From contig NZ_JAKXMK010000019.1 of NCBI RefSeq assembly GCF_022524485.1, forward strand, positions 1 to 64,000: a stretch of DNA of 64,000 nucleotides. The letters run 5' to 3'. Shown here piece by piece: positions 35,404-47,516 of this stretch (its first letter is position 1; every line of letters starts with the position of its first letter). The notes under the pieces are model-generated. The model was given only the letters and a program-made list of their open reading frames with translations. It did not search any database and was not told the DNA's origin. Source of the DNA: Pseudonocardia alaniniphila (GTDB lineage: Bacteria > Actinomycetota > Actinomycetes > Mycobacteriales > Pseudonocardiaceae). The position numbers and the translations under genes are program-made.

Positions 35404-36624
35404 TCACAGACGGGCAGCCACTGCGTCCCAGAGGTGGGAGGCCAGCAGCGCCTTGGAGCCCGTCGCCAGCTCGCTCTCGCTGCCGTCGGCACCCAGCAGC
35501 CACCCGGAGTTCTCGGCCACCTCGAAGGCCTTGCCGTCACCCACCGCGTTGACGACGAGCAGGTCACAGCCCTTACGGGCGAGCTTGGCCCGGCCGTGGT
35601 GCAACGCGTCCCCGGTGGCGTCCCCGGTCTCGGCGGCGAAGCCGACCACGATCTGGCCGGGCTCGCGCGCGCCCACGAGCTCGATGAGGATGTCGGGGTT
35701 GAGGGTGAGCGCGAGGGGCGGTGGCTCGTTGCCGTCCTTCTTGATCTTGTGGCCCACAAGGGCGCTTGGCCGGAAGTCGGCCACCGCCGCGTTCATCACC
35801 ACGGCGTCGGCGCCCTTGGCCGCCGCGCGCATGGCGTCGCGAAGCTCCAGCGCAGATCCGACGCGGACGACATCGACGCCTGCGGGATCGCCGAGATCCG
35901 CGGTGTGTGCCGCGACGAGCGTGACAGCCGCTCCGCGCTGCGCCGCCACCCGGGCGAGCGCGTAGCCCTGCCGGCCCGAGGATCGGTTGCCGAGAAAGCG
36001 CACGGGGTCGAGCGCCTCGCGGGTGCCCCCTGCGGACACGACGACGCGACGCCCGACCAGATCGCGGGGCAGCGCGTCGCCACGCTCGAGGAGCAGGCGG
36101 GCGAACTCGGCGATCTCGGCAGGATCGGGCAGCCGTCCCGCGCCGGAGTCCTTCCCGGTCAGGCGGCCCGACGCGGGCTCCAGGACAACGACGCCGCGGG
36201 AGCGCAGCAGCTCGACGTTGGCCCGTGTGGCCGGGTGCTCCCACATCTCGGTGTGCATGGCCGGGGCGAACAACACCGGACACCGGGCAGTGAGCAGCGA
36301 GGCCGTGAGCAGGTCGTCAGCGCGGCCTGCGGCGGCACGGGCCATGAGGTCGGCCGTGGCCGGAGCCACCACCACGAGGTCGGCCTCCTGGCCGAGCTTC
36401 ACGTGCGGCACCGATGGCACGTCGGTGAACACGCCCGTGTGCACCGGCTGCCCCGAGAGCGCCTCGAACGTGGCGGCGCCGACGAACTCCAGGGCCGAGG
36501 CGGTGGGGAGCACCCGCACCGAATGGCCGGTCTCGGTGAGCCGGCGCAGCAGTTCGGCGCTCTTGTAGGCCGCGATACCGCCGGCCACCCCGAGCAGTAC
36601 CCGGGGCGGAGTCAGGGAGTTCAT
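35404..36624 (-). CDS. coaBC: Coenzyme A biosynthesis bifunctional protein CoaBC
   Basis: Makes phosphopantothenoylcysteine and decarboxylates it to phosphopantetheine. 406 residues: the N-terminal flavin decarboxylase with GVAGGIAAYKSAELLRRL and PAMHTEMWEHPATRAN; the C-terminal CoaB domain with VVSAGGTREALDPVRFLGNRSSG and AAVADFRPS. Next to rpoZ, as usual in actinobacteria. Confidence 0.96.
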   Translation of the reverse strand: MNSLTPPRVLLGVAGGIAAYKSAELLRRLTETGHSVRVLPTASALEFVGAATFEALSGQPVHTGVFTDVPSVPHVKLGQEADLVVVAPATADLMARAAAGRADDLLTASLLTARCPVLFAPAMHTEMWEHPATRANVELLRSRGVVVLEPASGRLTGKDSGAGRLPDPAEIAEFARLLLERGDALPRDLVGRRVVVSAGGTREALDPVRFLGNRSSGRQGYALARVAAQRGAAVTLVAAHTADLGDPAGVDVVRVGSALELRDAMRAAAKGADAVVMNAAVADFRPSALVGHKIKKDGNEPPPLALTLNPDILIELVGAREPGQIVVGFAAETGDATGDALHHGRAKLARKGCDLLVVNAVGDGKAFEVAENSGWLLGADGSESELATGSKALLASHLWDAVAARL

Positions 36625-36652
36625 GTCCGACCTCGCGACAGGAGATCGAGGG

Positions 36653-36934
36653 TTACTGCTCGCCCTCGGTGTGCTCGAGCAGCCCGGCCTGGATCTCGCG
36701 CATGGCGATCGAGAGGGGCTTCTCGCGCGGGCCCGGCTCCACGAGCGGACCGACGTACTCGAGCAGGCCCTCGCCCAGCTGCGAGTAGTAGTCGTTGATC
36801 TGACGGGCGCGCTTGGCTGCGTAGATCACCAGCGCGTACTTCGAGCTGACCTGGCCGAGCAGGTCGTCGATGGGCGGGTTGGTGATGCCCTCGGGGGTGG
36901 CACCGGCTACTGCGGCGGTCAGCGGCATGCTCAC
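36653..36934 (-). CDS. rpoZ: RNA polymerase omega subunit
   Basis: 93 residues with the omega signature NPPIDDLLGQVSSKYALVIYAAKRARQIN split across two helices and a tail PLSIAMREIQAGLLEH. The ATG overlaps the gmk TGA by four bases, so omega is coupled to guanylate kinase. Confidence 0.96.
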   Translation of the reverse strand: MSMPLTAAVAGATPEGITNPPIDDLLGQVSSKYALVIYAAKRARQINDYYSQLGEGLLEYVGPLVEPGPREKPLSIAMREIQAGLLEHTEGEQ

Positions 36935-37593
36935 GAAGAAGACTCCTGGGTGTGGTCGGGCGTCGGGACCGGGTCACGGACGGGTCGAGCGAGCGACGGG
37001 TCGACATGAGACGGGCCGACCAACAATTCTACCAACTGCGCCGCAACGTCCTTCAACTCGTCGTTGACCACGACCACGTCGAACTCGCGGCGGGCGGCCA
37101 TCTCCTCGCGCGCGGTTTCGAGCCTACGCTCGAACTGCTGCTTCGACTCGGTGCCACGCCCGCGCAGGCGCCGGGCCAATTCCTCGAACGAGGGCGGCTC
37201 CAGGAAGACCGTGATGGCTTCCGGAAGGGCGGCCTTGATGGCCCGTGCGCCTTGCAGGTCGACTTCGACGAGCACCGGGCGTCCGGCGGCGAGCGCCTGC
37301 TCGACGGGCTCGCGAGGGGTACCGGAGCGCTGTAGGCCGCCGTGGATCTCGGCCCATTCGAGCAGCTCTCCGTGCTCGATCAGATCGTCGAAGCCCGACG
37401 GCCCGACGAAGCGGTAGTGCACGCCGTCGATCTCACCGGCGCGTGGGTCTCTGGTGGTGGCGGAAACACTGAAGTACAGCGTGGGTAGCTGCGCGCGCAG
37501 CCTCGTGACCACGCTGCTCTTGCCGACGCCGGAGGGACCGGCCAGAACTACCAGCCGGCCCCTCCGCCCGTGCGGGCCCGTGCGGCTACTGAT
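36931..37593 (-). CDS. gmk: Guanylate kinase; start codon unresolved
   Basis: Phosphorylates GMP. P-loop AGPSGVGKSSVVTRL, YFSVSATTRDPRAGEIDGV and VLVEVDLQGARAIK are diagnostic. No ATG, GTG or TTG exists in frame between the mihF stop and the P-loop. Possible starts are ATC at 37593 (used here, 220 residues, near family length) or CTG at 37554, which has an ideal GGAGG six bases upstream but would leave only four residues before the P-loop. A GTG at 37716 and a TTG further in are inside mihF. The upstream bases carry a copy of a repeat also found before aroB, which may have displaced the original start. Confidence 0.9.
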   Translation of the reverse strand: MSSRTGPHGRRGRLVVLAGPSGVGKSSVVTRLRAQLPTLYFSVSATTRDPRAGEIDGVHYRFVGPSGFDDLIEHGELLEWAEIHGGLQRSGTPREPVEQALAAGRPVLVEVDLQGARAIKAALPEAITVFLEPPSFEELARRLRGRGTESKQQFERRLETAREEMAARREFDVVVVNDELKDVAAQLVELLVGPSHVDPSLARPVRDPVPTPDHTQESSS

Positions 37594-37618
37594 CCTGAGC
37601 TCGCAAGCTCGCTCAGGA
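37593..37618 (-). repeat. Palindromic repeat core at the mihF-gmk junction
   Basis: TCCTGAGC and GCTCAGGA form a perfect 8-bp inverted repeat around GAGCTTGCGA. The 15-base core GAGCGAGCTTGCGAG is identical to the start of the two 77-bp repeats before aroB, and in each case it follows directly on a stop TGA of the preceding reading frame. Confidence 0.7.
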
Positions 37619-37927
37619 CTCGAAGTCGGCCAGCAGCGCTTTACGCTGCCGGTCGCCGAGGCCCCGCAGTCGACGCGACGGCGCAATCTCGAGCCGCTCC
37701 ATGATCTGAGCGGCACGGACCTTGCCGACGCCTGGCATGGCCTCGAGCAACGCCGAGACCTTCATCTTGCCCAGCACCTCATCAGTGTCGGACTGCTTGA
37801 GAACCTCCCCAAGGGTGGTTCCCCCGCGCTTGAGCCGGTCCTTCAGCTCGGCCCGGGCCCGGCGCGCCGCAGCCGCCTTCTCCAAGGCTGCTGCGCGCTG
37901 TTCCTCGGTCAGCTGGGGAAGGGCCAC
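37613..37927 (-). CDS. mihF: Actinobacterial integration host factor MihF
   Basis: 104-residue single-chain nucleoid protein of the mIHF/sIHF family: basic helical N-terminus (ARRARAELKDRLKRG), then a helix-two-turn-helix DNA-binding part LLEAMPGVGKVRAAQIMERLEI and RRLRGLGDRQRKALL. Heads the mihF-gmk-rpoZ-coaBC group. The upstream 331 bases carry the pyr operon terminator and presumably its promoter. Confidence 0.95.
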   Translation of the reverse strand: MALPQLTEEQRAAALEKAAAARRARAELKDRLKRGGTTLGEVLKQSDTDEVLGKMKVSALLEAMPGVGKVRAAQIMERLEIAPSRRLRGLGDRQRKALLADFES

Positions 37928-38258
37928 GGTCTCCTCCGTCTTTCCTCGTGCGGCCTGGAATCAGGGCGCATCCTCACCACCGTCGCGGGCGTGCCGCGGC
38001 TATCACCGAACGTACTCACGCCTACCACGGAAGGGGAAACGGGGGGTGCCACCTGGAGGTTCTTTCGGCTGACACACATCTCACCGATACCACGTGAAAG
38101 GGCGGGAACGGGTATACGACCCGCCCGTTCACCGCACGGTGGATACCGTCCCCCTGACGGGTGTCGAAATACCGTAGATGCTGTCAACTGCAACTAACGC
38201 CCGTGGCTTGTGAAGTGATCTCGACGGAACGCGTCCGTTTTGTCCGGAACCCACTCGC
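37928..38258. other. 331-base gap between pyrF and mihF
   Basis: No gene seen. Holds the stem-loop at 38094-38132 and, on the minus strand, a TTGACA at about 38186-38181 that could be a -35 box, without a convincing -10 at normal spacing. A mihF promoter is expected somewhere here. Confidence 0.5.
38094..38132 (-). terminator. Stem-loop ending the pyr operon
   Basis: GTGAAAGGGCGGG pairs with CCCGCCCGTTCAC at 12 of 13 positions across a 13-base loop, 127 bases past the pyrF stop. No T run. Confidence 0.55.
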
Positions 38259-39086
38259 TCACGTCAGATCGTCGCGCAACCGCTCAGCCGCCGCACGTAC
38301 GTCGAGGGGGTCCGGCCCTGCCGACAACACCGATCGGGCCGCCGCGGGCAGCACGATCCCGCTCACGGCGGCGAACCGGGCCCTGATGTCCGCCGGACCG
38401 GCCCCCTGCGCGCCGAGCCCGGGTGCGAGCACCGCGCCGTTCAGCTGCGACAGGTCGAGGCCGTGGTCGTTCGTGGCGCCGATCACCACTCCGACGTCGC
38501 CGAGCGGCGTGACCTCGGCGTTGCGGGCGCCTGCGGCGTCCACCACGGCCTGCGCGACGCTGCGACCGGCCCGTTCCGCGAGCTGCACCTGCTCGCCCTC
38601 CGGGTTGGACGTCCGGGCCAGCACGAACGCGCCCCGCCCAGCGTTGACAGCGGCGTCGAGCGCCGGGGCGAGCGAGCCGAAACCGAGGTAGGGCGAGAGC
38701 GTGAGGGCGTCGGCGGCCAGTGGGGCACCGATGGCCAGGTAAGCGTCCGCGTACCCGTCCATCGTCGAGCCGATGTCCCCGCGTTTGGCATCGAGCAGCG
38801 TGAGGGTCGGACTCTCCGCGAGCGCCATCAGCACGCGTTCCAGGACCACGATCCCGGCCGAACCGTGCCGCTCGAAGAACGCCGACTGGGGCTTGACCAC
38901 GGCCACGTGCCCCGCGAGCGCCTCCACGCACGACATCGCGAACCGGTCCAGCCCGTCCGGGTCGTCGGTGAGGCCCCACTCGGCCAGGAGCCCCGGGTGC
39001 GGGTCGATCCCGACGCACAACGTGCCGTACCGGGACACGGCCTTGGCAAGCCGCTCGCCGAATCTGGCGCCGTTCTGGACGGTCAT
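38259..39086 (-). CDS. pyrF: Orotidine 5'-phosphate decarboxylase
   Basis: Last step of UMP synthesis. 275 residues, the long actinobacterial/mycobacterial type with the catalytic cluster LTLLDAKRGDIGSTMDGYA and GVVIGATNDHG. ATG at 39086 is preceded by GGAGGCGGAG. Last gene of the pyr operon. Confidence 0.95.
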   Translation of the reverse strand: MTVQNGARFGERLAKAVSRYGTLCVGIDPHPGLLAEWGLTDDPDGLDRFAMSCVEALAGHVAVVKPQSAFFERHGSAGIVVLERVLMALAESPTLTLLDAKRGDIGSTMDGYADAYLAIGAPLAADALTLSPYLGFGSLAPALDAAVNAGRGAFVLARTSNPEGEQVQLAERAGRSVAQAVVDAAGARNAEVTPLGDVGVVIGATNDHGLDLSQLNGAVLAPGLGAQGAGPADIRARFAAVSGIVLPAAARSVLSAGPDPLDVRAAAERLRDDLT

Positions 39087-39120
39087 GACTCCGCCTCCGC
39101 GGGAACGAGCACGTCGGCGG

Positions 39121-42407
<3,287 letters not shown>

Positions 42408-42408
<1 letters not shown>

Positions 42409-43583
42409 CAGGCGTCGTCCCCTTGTGGAAGGTCGGCAGGGCTCGTCTCGGTGCGCAGCCGGTGGCGCCCGGAGGCCGCGCCCGCGTCCATCAGCTCCAC
42501 GAACCGGTCGAACAGGTCGGCGGCGTCGTGCGGGCCGGCTGCGGCCTCCGGGTGGTACTGCACGCTGAACGCGGGCACCTCGAGAGCCCGCAGGCCCTCG
42601 ACGCAGCCGTCGTTCGGGCAGGTGTGGGTGATCTCGGCAGGCCCGAACGGGGTGTCGAACCGCTCCCCCGCCTCGCCCTCCACGGCGAACCCGTGGTTCT
42701 GAGAGGTGATCGCCACGCGGCCGGTGGCGTGCTCGACGACCGGGATGTTGATGCCGCGGTGGCCGTAGCGCAGCTTGTAGGTGCCGCGGCCGAGCGCGCG
42801 GGCGAGGATCTGGTTGCCGAAGCAGATCCCGAAGAGCGGGATCCGGCGCTGCAGCACCTGCTGGGTGAGTGCTACCGGCCCGTCCGCCGTGGCGGGGTCG
42901 CCCGGCCCGTTGGACAGGAAGAACCCGTCGGGGTTCAGCGCCTCGATCGCTTCGATCGACGTGTTCGCCGGCAGGACGTGCACCTCGATGCCGCGCTCGG
43001 TGAGCATCCGCGGCGTGTTGGACTTGATCCCGACGTCGAGCGCGGCCACCCGCAGGCGGGGCGGGCCGGTCGGGGCCACCACATAGGGCTCCCGAGTGGT
43101 GACGGCGCCGTAGAGGTCGGCGCCGACCATCGGCGGGCTCGCGAGCACGCGGCCGACCAGCTCGTCGGCAGGGGCCAGCGCATCGCCGGAGAACACCCCG
43201 GCGCGCATGGCCCCGCGCTCGCGCAGATGCCTGACCAGCGCGCGGGTGTCGATGCCCGCCACACCGACGATCCCCTGCTCCGCGAGCGCATCGCCGAGGG
43301 ACCGGCGGGAGCGCCAGCTCGACGGCGTGCGGCTCGGGTCGCGCACGACATAGCCCGCCACCTGGATCTGCGCCGACTCGTCGTCCTCGTCGTTCCAGCC
43401 GGTGTTGCCGATCTGCGGAGCCGTCTGCACCACGATCTGCCGGTGGTAAGAGGGGTCGGTCAGCGTCTCCTGGTAGCCGGTCATCCCGGTGGCGAACACG
43501 GCCTCGCCAAGCCCCTGTCCGCTGGCCCCGTAGGCCTCACCGCGGAAGATCCGCCCGTCCTCCAGCACGAGTACCGCCGTCAT
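42408..43583 (-). CDS. carA: Carbamoyl-phosphate synthase small subunit
   Basis: 391-residue glutamine amidotransferase subunit: N-terminal LVLEDGRIFRGEAYGA, class I triad cysteine in PLFGICFGNQILARALG and histidine/glutamate in SVQYHPEAAAGP. The ATG overlaps the pyrC TGA by four bases. Confidence 0.97.
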
Positions 43584-44872
43584 GCCTGCACCTCCCCCTG
43601 CCTCGTGGTGATCCGGCCGCGCAGCACGGTGGCCGCCACTGTGGCCGGTAACCGCATGCCCTCGTACGGCGTGTTGGACGCCCGGCTCGCGAGCTTCGCG
43701 CCGCGCACCGTCCAGACTCCGTCGGGATCGACGAGCGCGAAGTTCGCGGGCTCGCCCACGGCGATCGGACGGCCCTGGTCGGGCAGCCCGGCGATCTCCG
43801 CGGGTCGCTGCGACAGGACCCGGGCGACACCGCGCCAGTCCAGCAACCCGGGCTCGAGCATCGTGTGCACCACCACCGACAGCGCGGTCTGCAGCCCGAG
43901 CATGCCCGGCCGGGCCGCCGCCCACTCCGTGTCCTTGTACTGGGCCGCGTGCGGGGCGTGGTCGGTGGCGACGACGTCGATGGCGCCATCGGCCAGCGCC
44001 TCGCGCATCGCCTTGGTGTCGGCGCCGGTGCGCAGCGGCGGGTTGACCTTGTTCACGGGGTCGTAGCTGCTGAGCGTGGCATCGGTGAGCAGCAGATGGT
44101 GCGGGGTGACCTCGGCGCTCACCCGCACACCCGCCGCCTTCGCGGCCCGCAGCACGTCGATCGTGCGCGCCGACGACACGTGGCACACGTGCAGCGCGGC
44201 GCCCGCCTCGCGGGCCAGCGCACAGTCGCGCGCGACGATCGTCTCCTCGGCGGTGGCGGGCCAGCCGGCCAGCCCGAGCCGGGATGCGACCACGCCCTCG
44301 TGCGCTTGCGCGCCCCCCGTGAGCCGGTGGTCCTCGGCATGCTGGGCGATGACGACGTCGAGCGCGGAGGCGTACTCGAGCGCGCGGCGCATGATCAGCG
44401 GGTCGTGCACGCAGCGGCCGTCGTCGCTGAACATCCTCACCCTGGCCCGCGAGCGGGCCATCGTGCCGAGCTCGGCCATCTTGACGCCCTCGAGCCCCAC
44501 CGTGACCGCGCCGACCGGGTGCACGTCGACCAGACCGACCTCCTCGCCGCGGCGCCGCACGTGCTCGACCACCACGGCCGTGTCGGCCACCGGGTCGGTG
44601 TTGGGCATCGCGAAGACGGCGGTGTAGCCGCCGAGTGCGGCGGCGGCCGAACCGGTGGCCACGTCCTCCGACTCCTCACCGCCGGGTTCCCGCAGGTGGG
44701 TGTGCAGGTCGACGAACCCGGGGAGCAGGACGTTCCCGCCCGCGTCGAGAACCTCGACGCCGTCGGGTGCGTCGAGGTCACGGCCGATCTCCGTGACCAC
44801 ACCGTCGCGCACGAGCAGGTCGACGGCGTCCTCGCCGTAGGGCCGGGCTCCGGTGATCAGCAGGTCGCTCAC
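43580..44872 (-). CDS. pyrC: Dihydroorotase
   Basis: 430-residue class I zinc amidohydrolase: metal-binding FVDLHTHLREPGGEESEDV, HVCHVSSARTIDVLRAAK, and VATDHAPHA. GTG at 44872 has GGAAGG upstream and gives the family N-terminus; a longer open frame overlaps pyrB. Confidence 0.96.
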   Translation of the reverse strand: MSDLLITGARPYGEDAVDLLVRDGVVTEIGRDLDAPDGVEVLDAGGNVLLPGFVDLHTHLREPGGEESEDVATGSAAAALGGYTAVFAMPNTDPVADTAVVVEHVRRRGEEVGLVDVHPVGAVTVGLEGVKMAELGTMARSRARVRMFSDDGRCVHDPLIMRRALEYASALDVVIAQHAEDHRLTGGAQAHEGVVASRLGLAGWPATAEETIVARDCALAREAGAALHVCHVSSARTIDVLRAAKAAGVRVSAEVTPHHLLLTDATLSSYDPVNKVNPPLRTGADTKAMREALADGAIDVVATDHAPHAAQYKDTEWAAARPGMLGLQTALSVVVHTMLEPGLLDWRGVARVLSQRPAEIAGLPDQGRPIAVGEPANFALVDPDGVWTVRGAKLASRASNTPYEGMRLPATVAATVLRGRITTRQGEVQA

Positions 44873-44895
44873 GTGTTCCTTCCGTCCGCGGGCCG

Positions 44896-45840
44896 TCATT
44901 CCGGGGCTCCGGCCAAGAGGTGGTACAGCACGGCCATCCGGACGTGCACGCCGTTGGCCACCTGCGCGAGGATCGCCGCGCTGGGGCTGTCGGCAACGCT
45001 CGGCGCGATCTCCATCCCGCGCACCATCGGGCCCGGGTGCAGCACCACGGCGTGCTCGGGCAGCAGCGCGGCGCGCTCCGCGGAGAGGCCGTAGCCGATC
45101 GCGTACTCGCGGGCGGACGGGAAGAACGCGCCGTGCATCCGTTCGGCCTGCACCCGCAGCATCATCACCGCGTCCAGCGCGGGGAGCTCCGCGTCCAGCT
45201 CCGTGCCGACGCGGCACGGCCATTCGCCGACGCCGGTGGGCAGCAGCATGGGCGGGGCCACGAGCACCACCTCGGCGCCCAGCGTGGCCAGCAACTGCAC
45301 GTTCGACCGCGCGACACGGCTGTGGAGCACGTCGCCGACGATGCCGATCCGGCGCCCGGCGATCCCGCCGAGCCGGTCCCGCAGCGTGGCCGCGTCCAGA
45401 AGCGCCTGCGTGGGGTGCTCGTGCGTGCCGTCACCGGCGTTGACCACCGAGGTGTGTGTGCCCGTGGTCTCCCGGTCGCGGTCGATCCAGCTCGCGAGCC
45501 GGTGGGCTGCACCGGATGCGGGATGGCGGACGATCACGCAGTCGGCGCCCATCGCCGAGAGGGTGAGCGAGGTGTCGCGCAGCGACTCCCCCTTCGACAC
45601 CGACGAGCCACGGGCACTCACGTTGACGGTGTCGGCGCTCATCCACTTCCCGGCGATCTCGAACGAGACGCGGGTGCGTGTGGAGTCCTCGTAGAACATC
45701 GTGATCACCGTGCGCCCGCGCAGCGTCGGCAGCTTGCGCACCTCGCGGCCCAGCAACGCCTGCCGGAGCCGGTCGGCGGTGTCGAGCAGGCCGGTGGCCG
45801 CGGCGGCGTCCAGATCGGTGACGGACAGCAGGTGCTTCAT
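44896..45840 (-). CDS. pyrB: Aspartate carbamoyltransferase catalytic subunit
   Basis: 314 residues: FYEDSTRTRVSFEIAGKWM, HPTQALLDAATLRDRLG, VLHPGPMVRGMEI. Joins carbamoyl phosphate to aspartate. The ATG overlaps the pyrR TGA by four bases. Confidence 0.97.
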   Translation of the reverse strand: MKHLLSVTDLDAAAATGLLDTADRLRQALLGREVRKLPTLRGRTVITMFYEDSTRTRVSFEIAGKWMSADTVNVSARGSSVSKGESLRDTSLTLSAMGADCVIVRHPASGAAHRLASWIDRDRETTGTHTSVVNAGDGTHEHPTQALLDAATLRDRLGGIAGRRIGIVGDVLHSRVARSNVQLLATLGAEVVLVAPPMLLPTGVGEWPCRVGTELDAELPALDAVMMLRVQAERMHGAFFPSAREYAIGYGLSAERAALLPEHAVVLHPGPMVRGMEIAPSVADSPSAAILAQVANGVHVRMAVLYHLLAGAPE

Positions 45841-46421
45841 ACGTCCTGCTCCGTGCGACGCAGCCGGACGCCGTCGCTGCCGTCGACCTCGTCCAGCAGT
45901 ACAAGGATCTGCTCATCCCGAGCGGTCGGCACGTTCTTCCCCACATAGTCGGCACGGATCGGTAGTTCCCGGTGACCCCGGTCGACCAGCACCGCGAGCT
46001 GTACCGCACGCGGACGGCCGTGGTCGGACAGCGCGTCGAGCGCCGCCCGCACGGTGCGTCCGGACATCAGCACGTCGTCGACGAGCACCACGAGGGCGTC
46101 GTCCAGGCCGCCGTCGGGCACGGCGGTGTCCTCCAGCGCACGCGCCGGGCGCCTGCGCAGATCGTCGCGATAGAGCGTGGGGTCGACGGAGCCGACGGGC
46201 GGGGCGCTGCCCTCGAACTCGGCGATCTTGTCGGCGAGCCGGCGGGCCAGCACGGTGCCGCGGGTGGGGATGCCGATGAGCACGACGCCCTCGGTACCCG
46301 CGGTCTTCTCGATGATCTGATGCGCGATACGCGCGATCGTGCGGGTGACATCGGCAGCGCTCAGCAGCTCCCTGGAGGGAGCGCTCGCGCCAGCCGGGTC
46401 CCCGCGGCGGTCGTCCGCCAC
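45837..46421 (-). CDS. pyrR: Pyrimidine operon regulator PyrR
   Basis: 194-residue phosphoribosyltransferase-fold RNA-binding regulator with the PRPP loop LVVLVDDVLMSGRTVRAAL and GIPTRGTVLARRL. Binds UMP and the leader hairpin. GTG start with GGAAGGAG six bases upstream; that site is part of the hairpin just before the gene. Head of the pyr operon, expected to be self-regulated. Confidence 0.95.
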   Translation of the reverse strand: MADDRRGDPAGASAPSRELLSAADVTRTIARIAHQIIEKTAGTEGVVLIGIPTRGTVLARRLADKIAEFEGSAPPVGSVDPTLYRDDLRRRPARALEDTAVPDGGLDDALVVLVDDVLMSGRTVRAALDALSDHGRPRAVQLAVLVDRGHRELPIRADYVGKNVPTARDEQILVLLDEVDGSDGVRLRRTEQDV

Positions 46422-46429
46422 GAGTCGCT

Positions 46430-46461
46430 CCTTCCCCGCCTCACCGGACGGGTCTTAAAGG
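46430..46461 (-). promoter_or_regulatory. PyrR-binding RNA hairpin overlapping the pyrR ribosome site
   Basis: In the pyrR leader CCTT and AAGG close a stem whose loop region reads GTCCGGTGAGGC, close to the PyrR-binding consensus GTCCnGnGAGGC. CCCG/CGGG forms the upper stem. The 3' strand supplies the pyrR Shine-Dalgarno, so PyrR-UMP binding would block translation, the mechanism described for mycobacterial PyrR. Confidence 0.85.
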
Positions 46462-46906
46462 AAATCCGGTCGATCGAAACGCTACCAGCGAGCCCCGCCG
46501 GGAACCCCCGCAACGCATCCCGGCATCATGAGCGTCACACCGCGTGGGATCCGCCACTGGCGACATCACCCTGAACCGGCCGCCGCCGGTGCAGTGAACT
46601 GTCACCATGGGAGAAGGCAGCGATGCAGCCAGCGCGGAGTAACGCCTGGCGGGGGACCCTCGATCAGCCGTTCGAGTGGTCCTCACGCTCTACGGCCCCG
46701 GGAGGGGGCAGCCAACTTGACCGATCGGCCACGCGAGCGCATGATTACTCTCCGTATTGATTGATTGCTCCCAGGGTGGCCGCGGTTGCGGGGGGCACCA
46801 CCCCGGGACGGGACCCGGCGCACCACCGACGCGTCGGACGACACCCGCACCACCGGTACGAATTCGGTCCCGCGGCCGATGAACCAGCAAGTGAGGAGGT
46901 CGCCAG
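46462..46906. other. Divergent regulatory gap between pyrR and bldD
   Basis: No gene seen. It must hold the pyr operon promoter (minus) and the bldD promoter (plus). A weak BldD-box-like TCACACCGCGTGG at 46535-46547 and a GTGAACTGTCAC palindrome around 46593 are present. The last 150 bases before bldD are very GC-rich and can fold. Confidence 0.5.
46718..46746 (+). promoter_or_regulatory. Candidate bldD promoter
   Basis: TTGACC (46718-46723) and CATGAT (46741-46746) are 17 bases apart, a housekeeping-sigma-like pair. It would give a leader of about 150 bases before bldD. Confidence 0.4.
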
Positions 46907-47389
46907 ATGGGCGACTACGCCAAGGCGCTCGGCGGCAAGCTCCGGGCCATCCGGCAGCAGCAGGGGTTGTCGCTCCACGGCGTCGAGCAGAAGTCCGGTG
47001 GCCGCTGGAAGGCGGTCGTGGTGGGCTCCTACGAGCGCGGTGACCGCGCGGTCACCGTGCAGAAGCTGGCCGAACTGGCCGACTTCTACGGCGTGCCCGT
47101 CGCCGAGCTGCTTCCTGAGGGTCGTGTTCCCTCCGGTTCCGAGCCGGCCACGAAGATCGTCATCAACCTGGAGCGGTTGCAGCAGCTGCCTGCCGACAAG
47201 GTCGGGCCGCTGGCACGCTACGCCGCCGCCATCCAGAGCCAGCGCGGCGACTACAACGGCAAGGTGCTCTCGATCCGCGCCGAGGACCTTCGGTCGCTGT
47301 CGATCATCTACGACATGACGCCGGGCGAGCTCACCGATCAGCTCATCGAGTGGGGCGTGCTCCCACCCGAGGCCCGTCCCACCGCATAA
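46907..47389 (+). CDS. bldD: Developmental regulator BldD
   Basis: 160-residue helix-turn-helix repressor of vegetative-to-aerial development, controlled by cyclic di-GMP in Streptomyces. N-terminal XRE-type HTH (residues about 5-75: AIRQQQGLSLHGVEQKSGGR, VTVQKLAELADFYGVPVAEL) and a C-terminal domain with ARYAAAIQSQRGDYNGKVLS, where the arginine/aspartate (RGD) motif known to bind c-di-GMP appears. ATG with GAGGAGG upstream. Confidence 0.95.
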   Translation: MGDYAKALGGKLRAIRQQQGLSLHGVEQKSGGRWKAVVVGSYERGDRAVTVQKLAELADFYGVPVAELLPEGRVPSGSEPATKIVINLERLQQLPADKVGPLARYAAAIQSQRGDYNGKVLSIRAEDLRSLSIIYDMTPGELTDQLIEWGVLPPEARPTA

Positions 47390-47399
47390 CCCGCCCCCT

Positions 47400-47427
47400 G
47401 CCCATCGGCGCGCGGGCGCCGATGGGC
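47400..47427 (+). terminator. Terminator after bldD
   Basis: Perfect 12-bp stem GCCCATCGGCGC/GCGCCGATGGGC with a four-base loop, 11 bases past the bldD stop. Confidence 0.75.
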
Positions 47428-47457
47428 TGCGGTCGTTGCGGCTCCGGGCGCATGCGC

Positions 47458-47484
47458 ACCGGCGCAACTGTGTGCTGCGCCGGT
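47458..47484. terminator. Second stem-loop between bldD and nusB
   Basis: Perfect 9-bp stem ACCGGCGCA/TGCGCCGGT with a 9-base loop. With the first stem it insulates the convergent bldD and nusB genes; it is nearer the nusB stop and may serve that strand. Confidence 0.6.
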
Positions 47485-47516
47485 TAAGGCCCCGCGCGCT
47501 CGTCCGCTGCCGCTGG

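Noticed and set aside
46535..46547. BldD autoregulatory box TCACACCGCGTGG
   Set aside because: Two mismatches to the consensus as I recall it, and about 360 bases upstream of bldD; kept only as a note in the gap entry.
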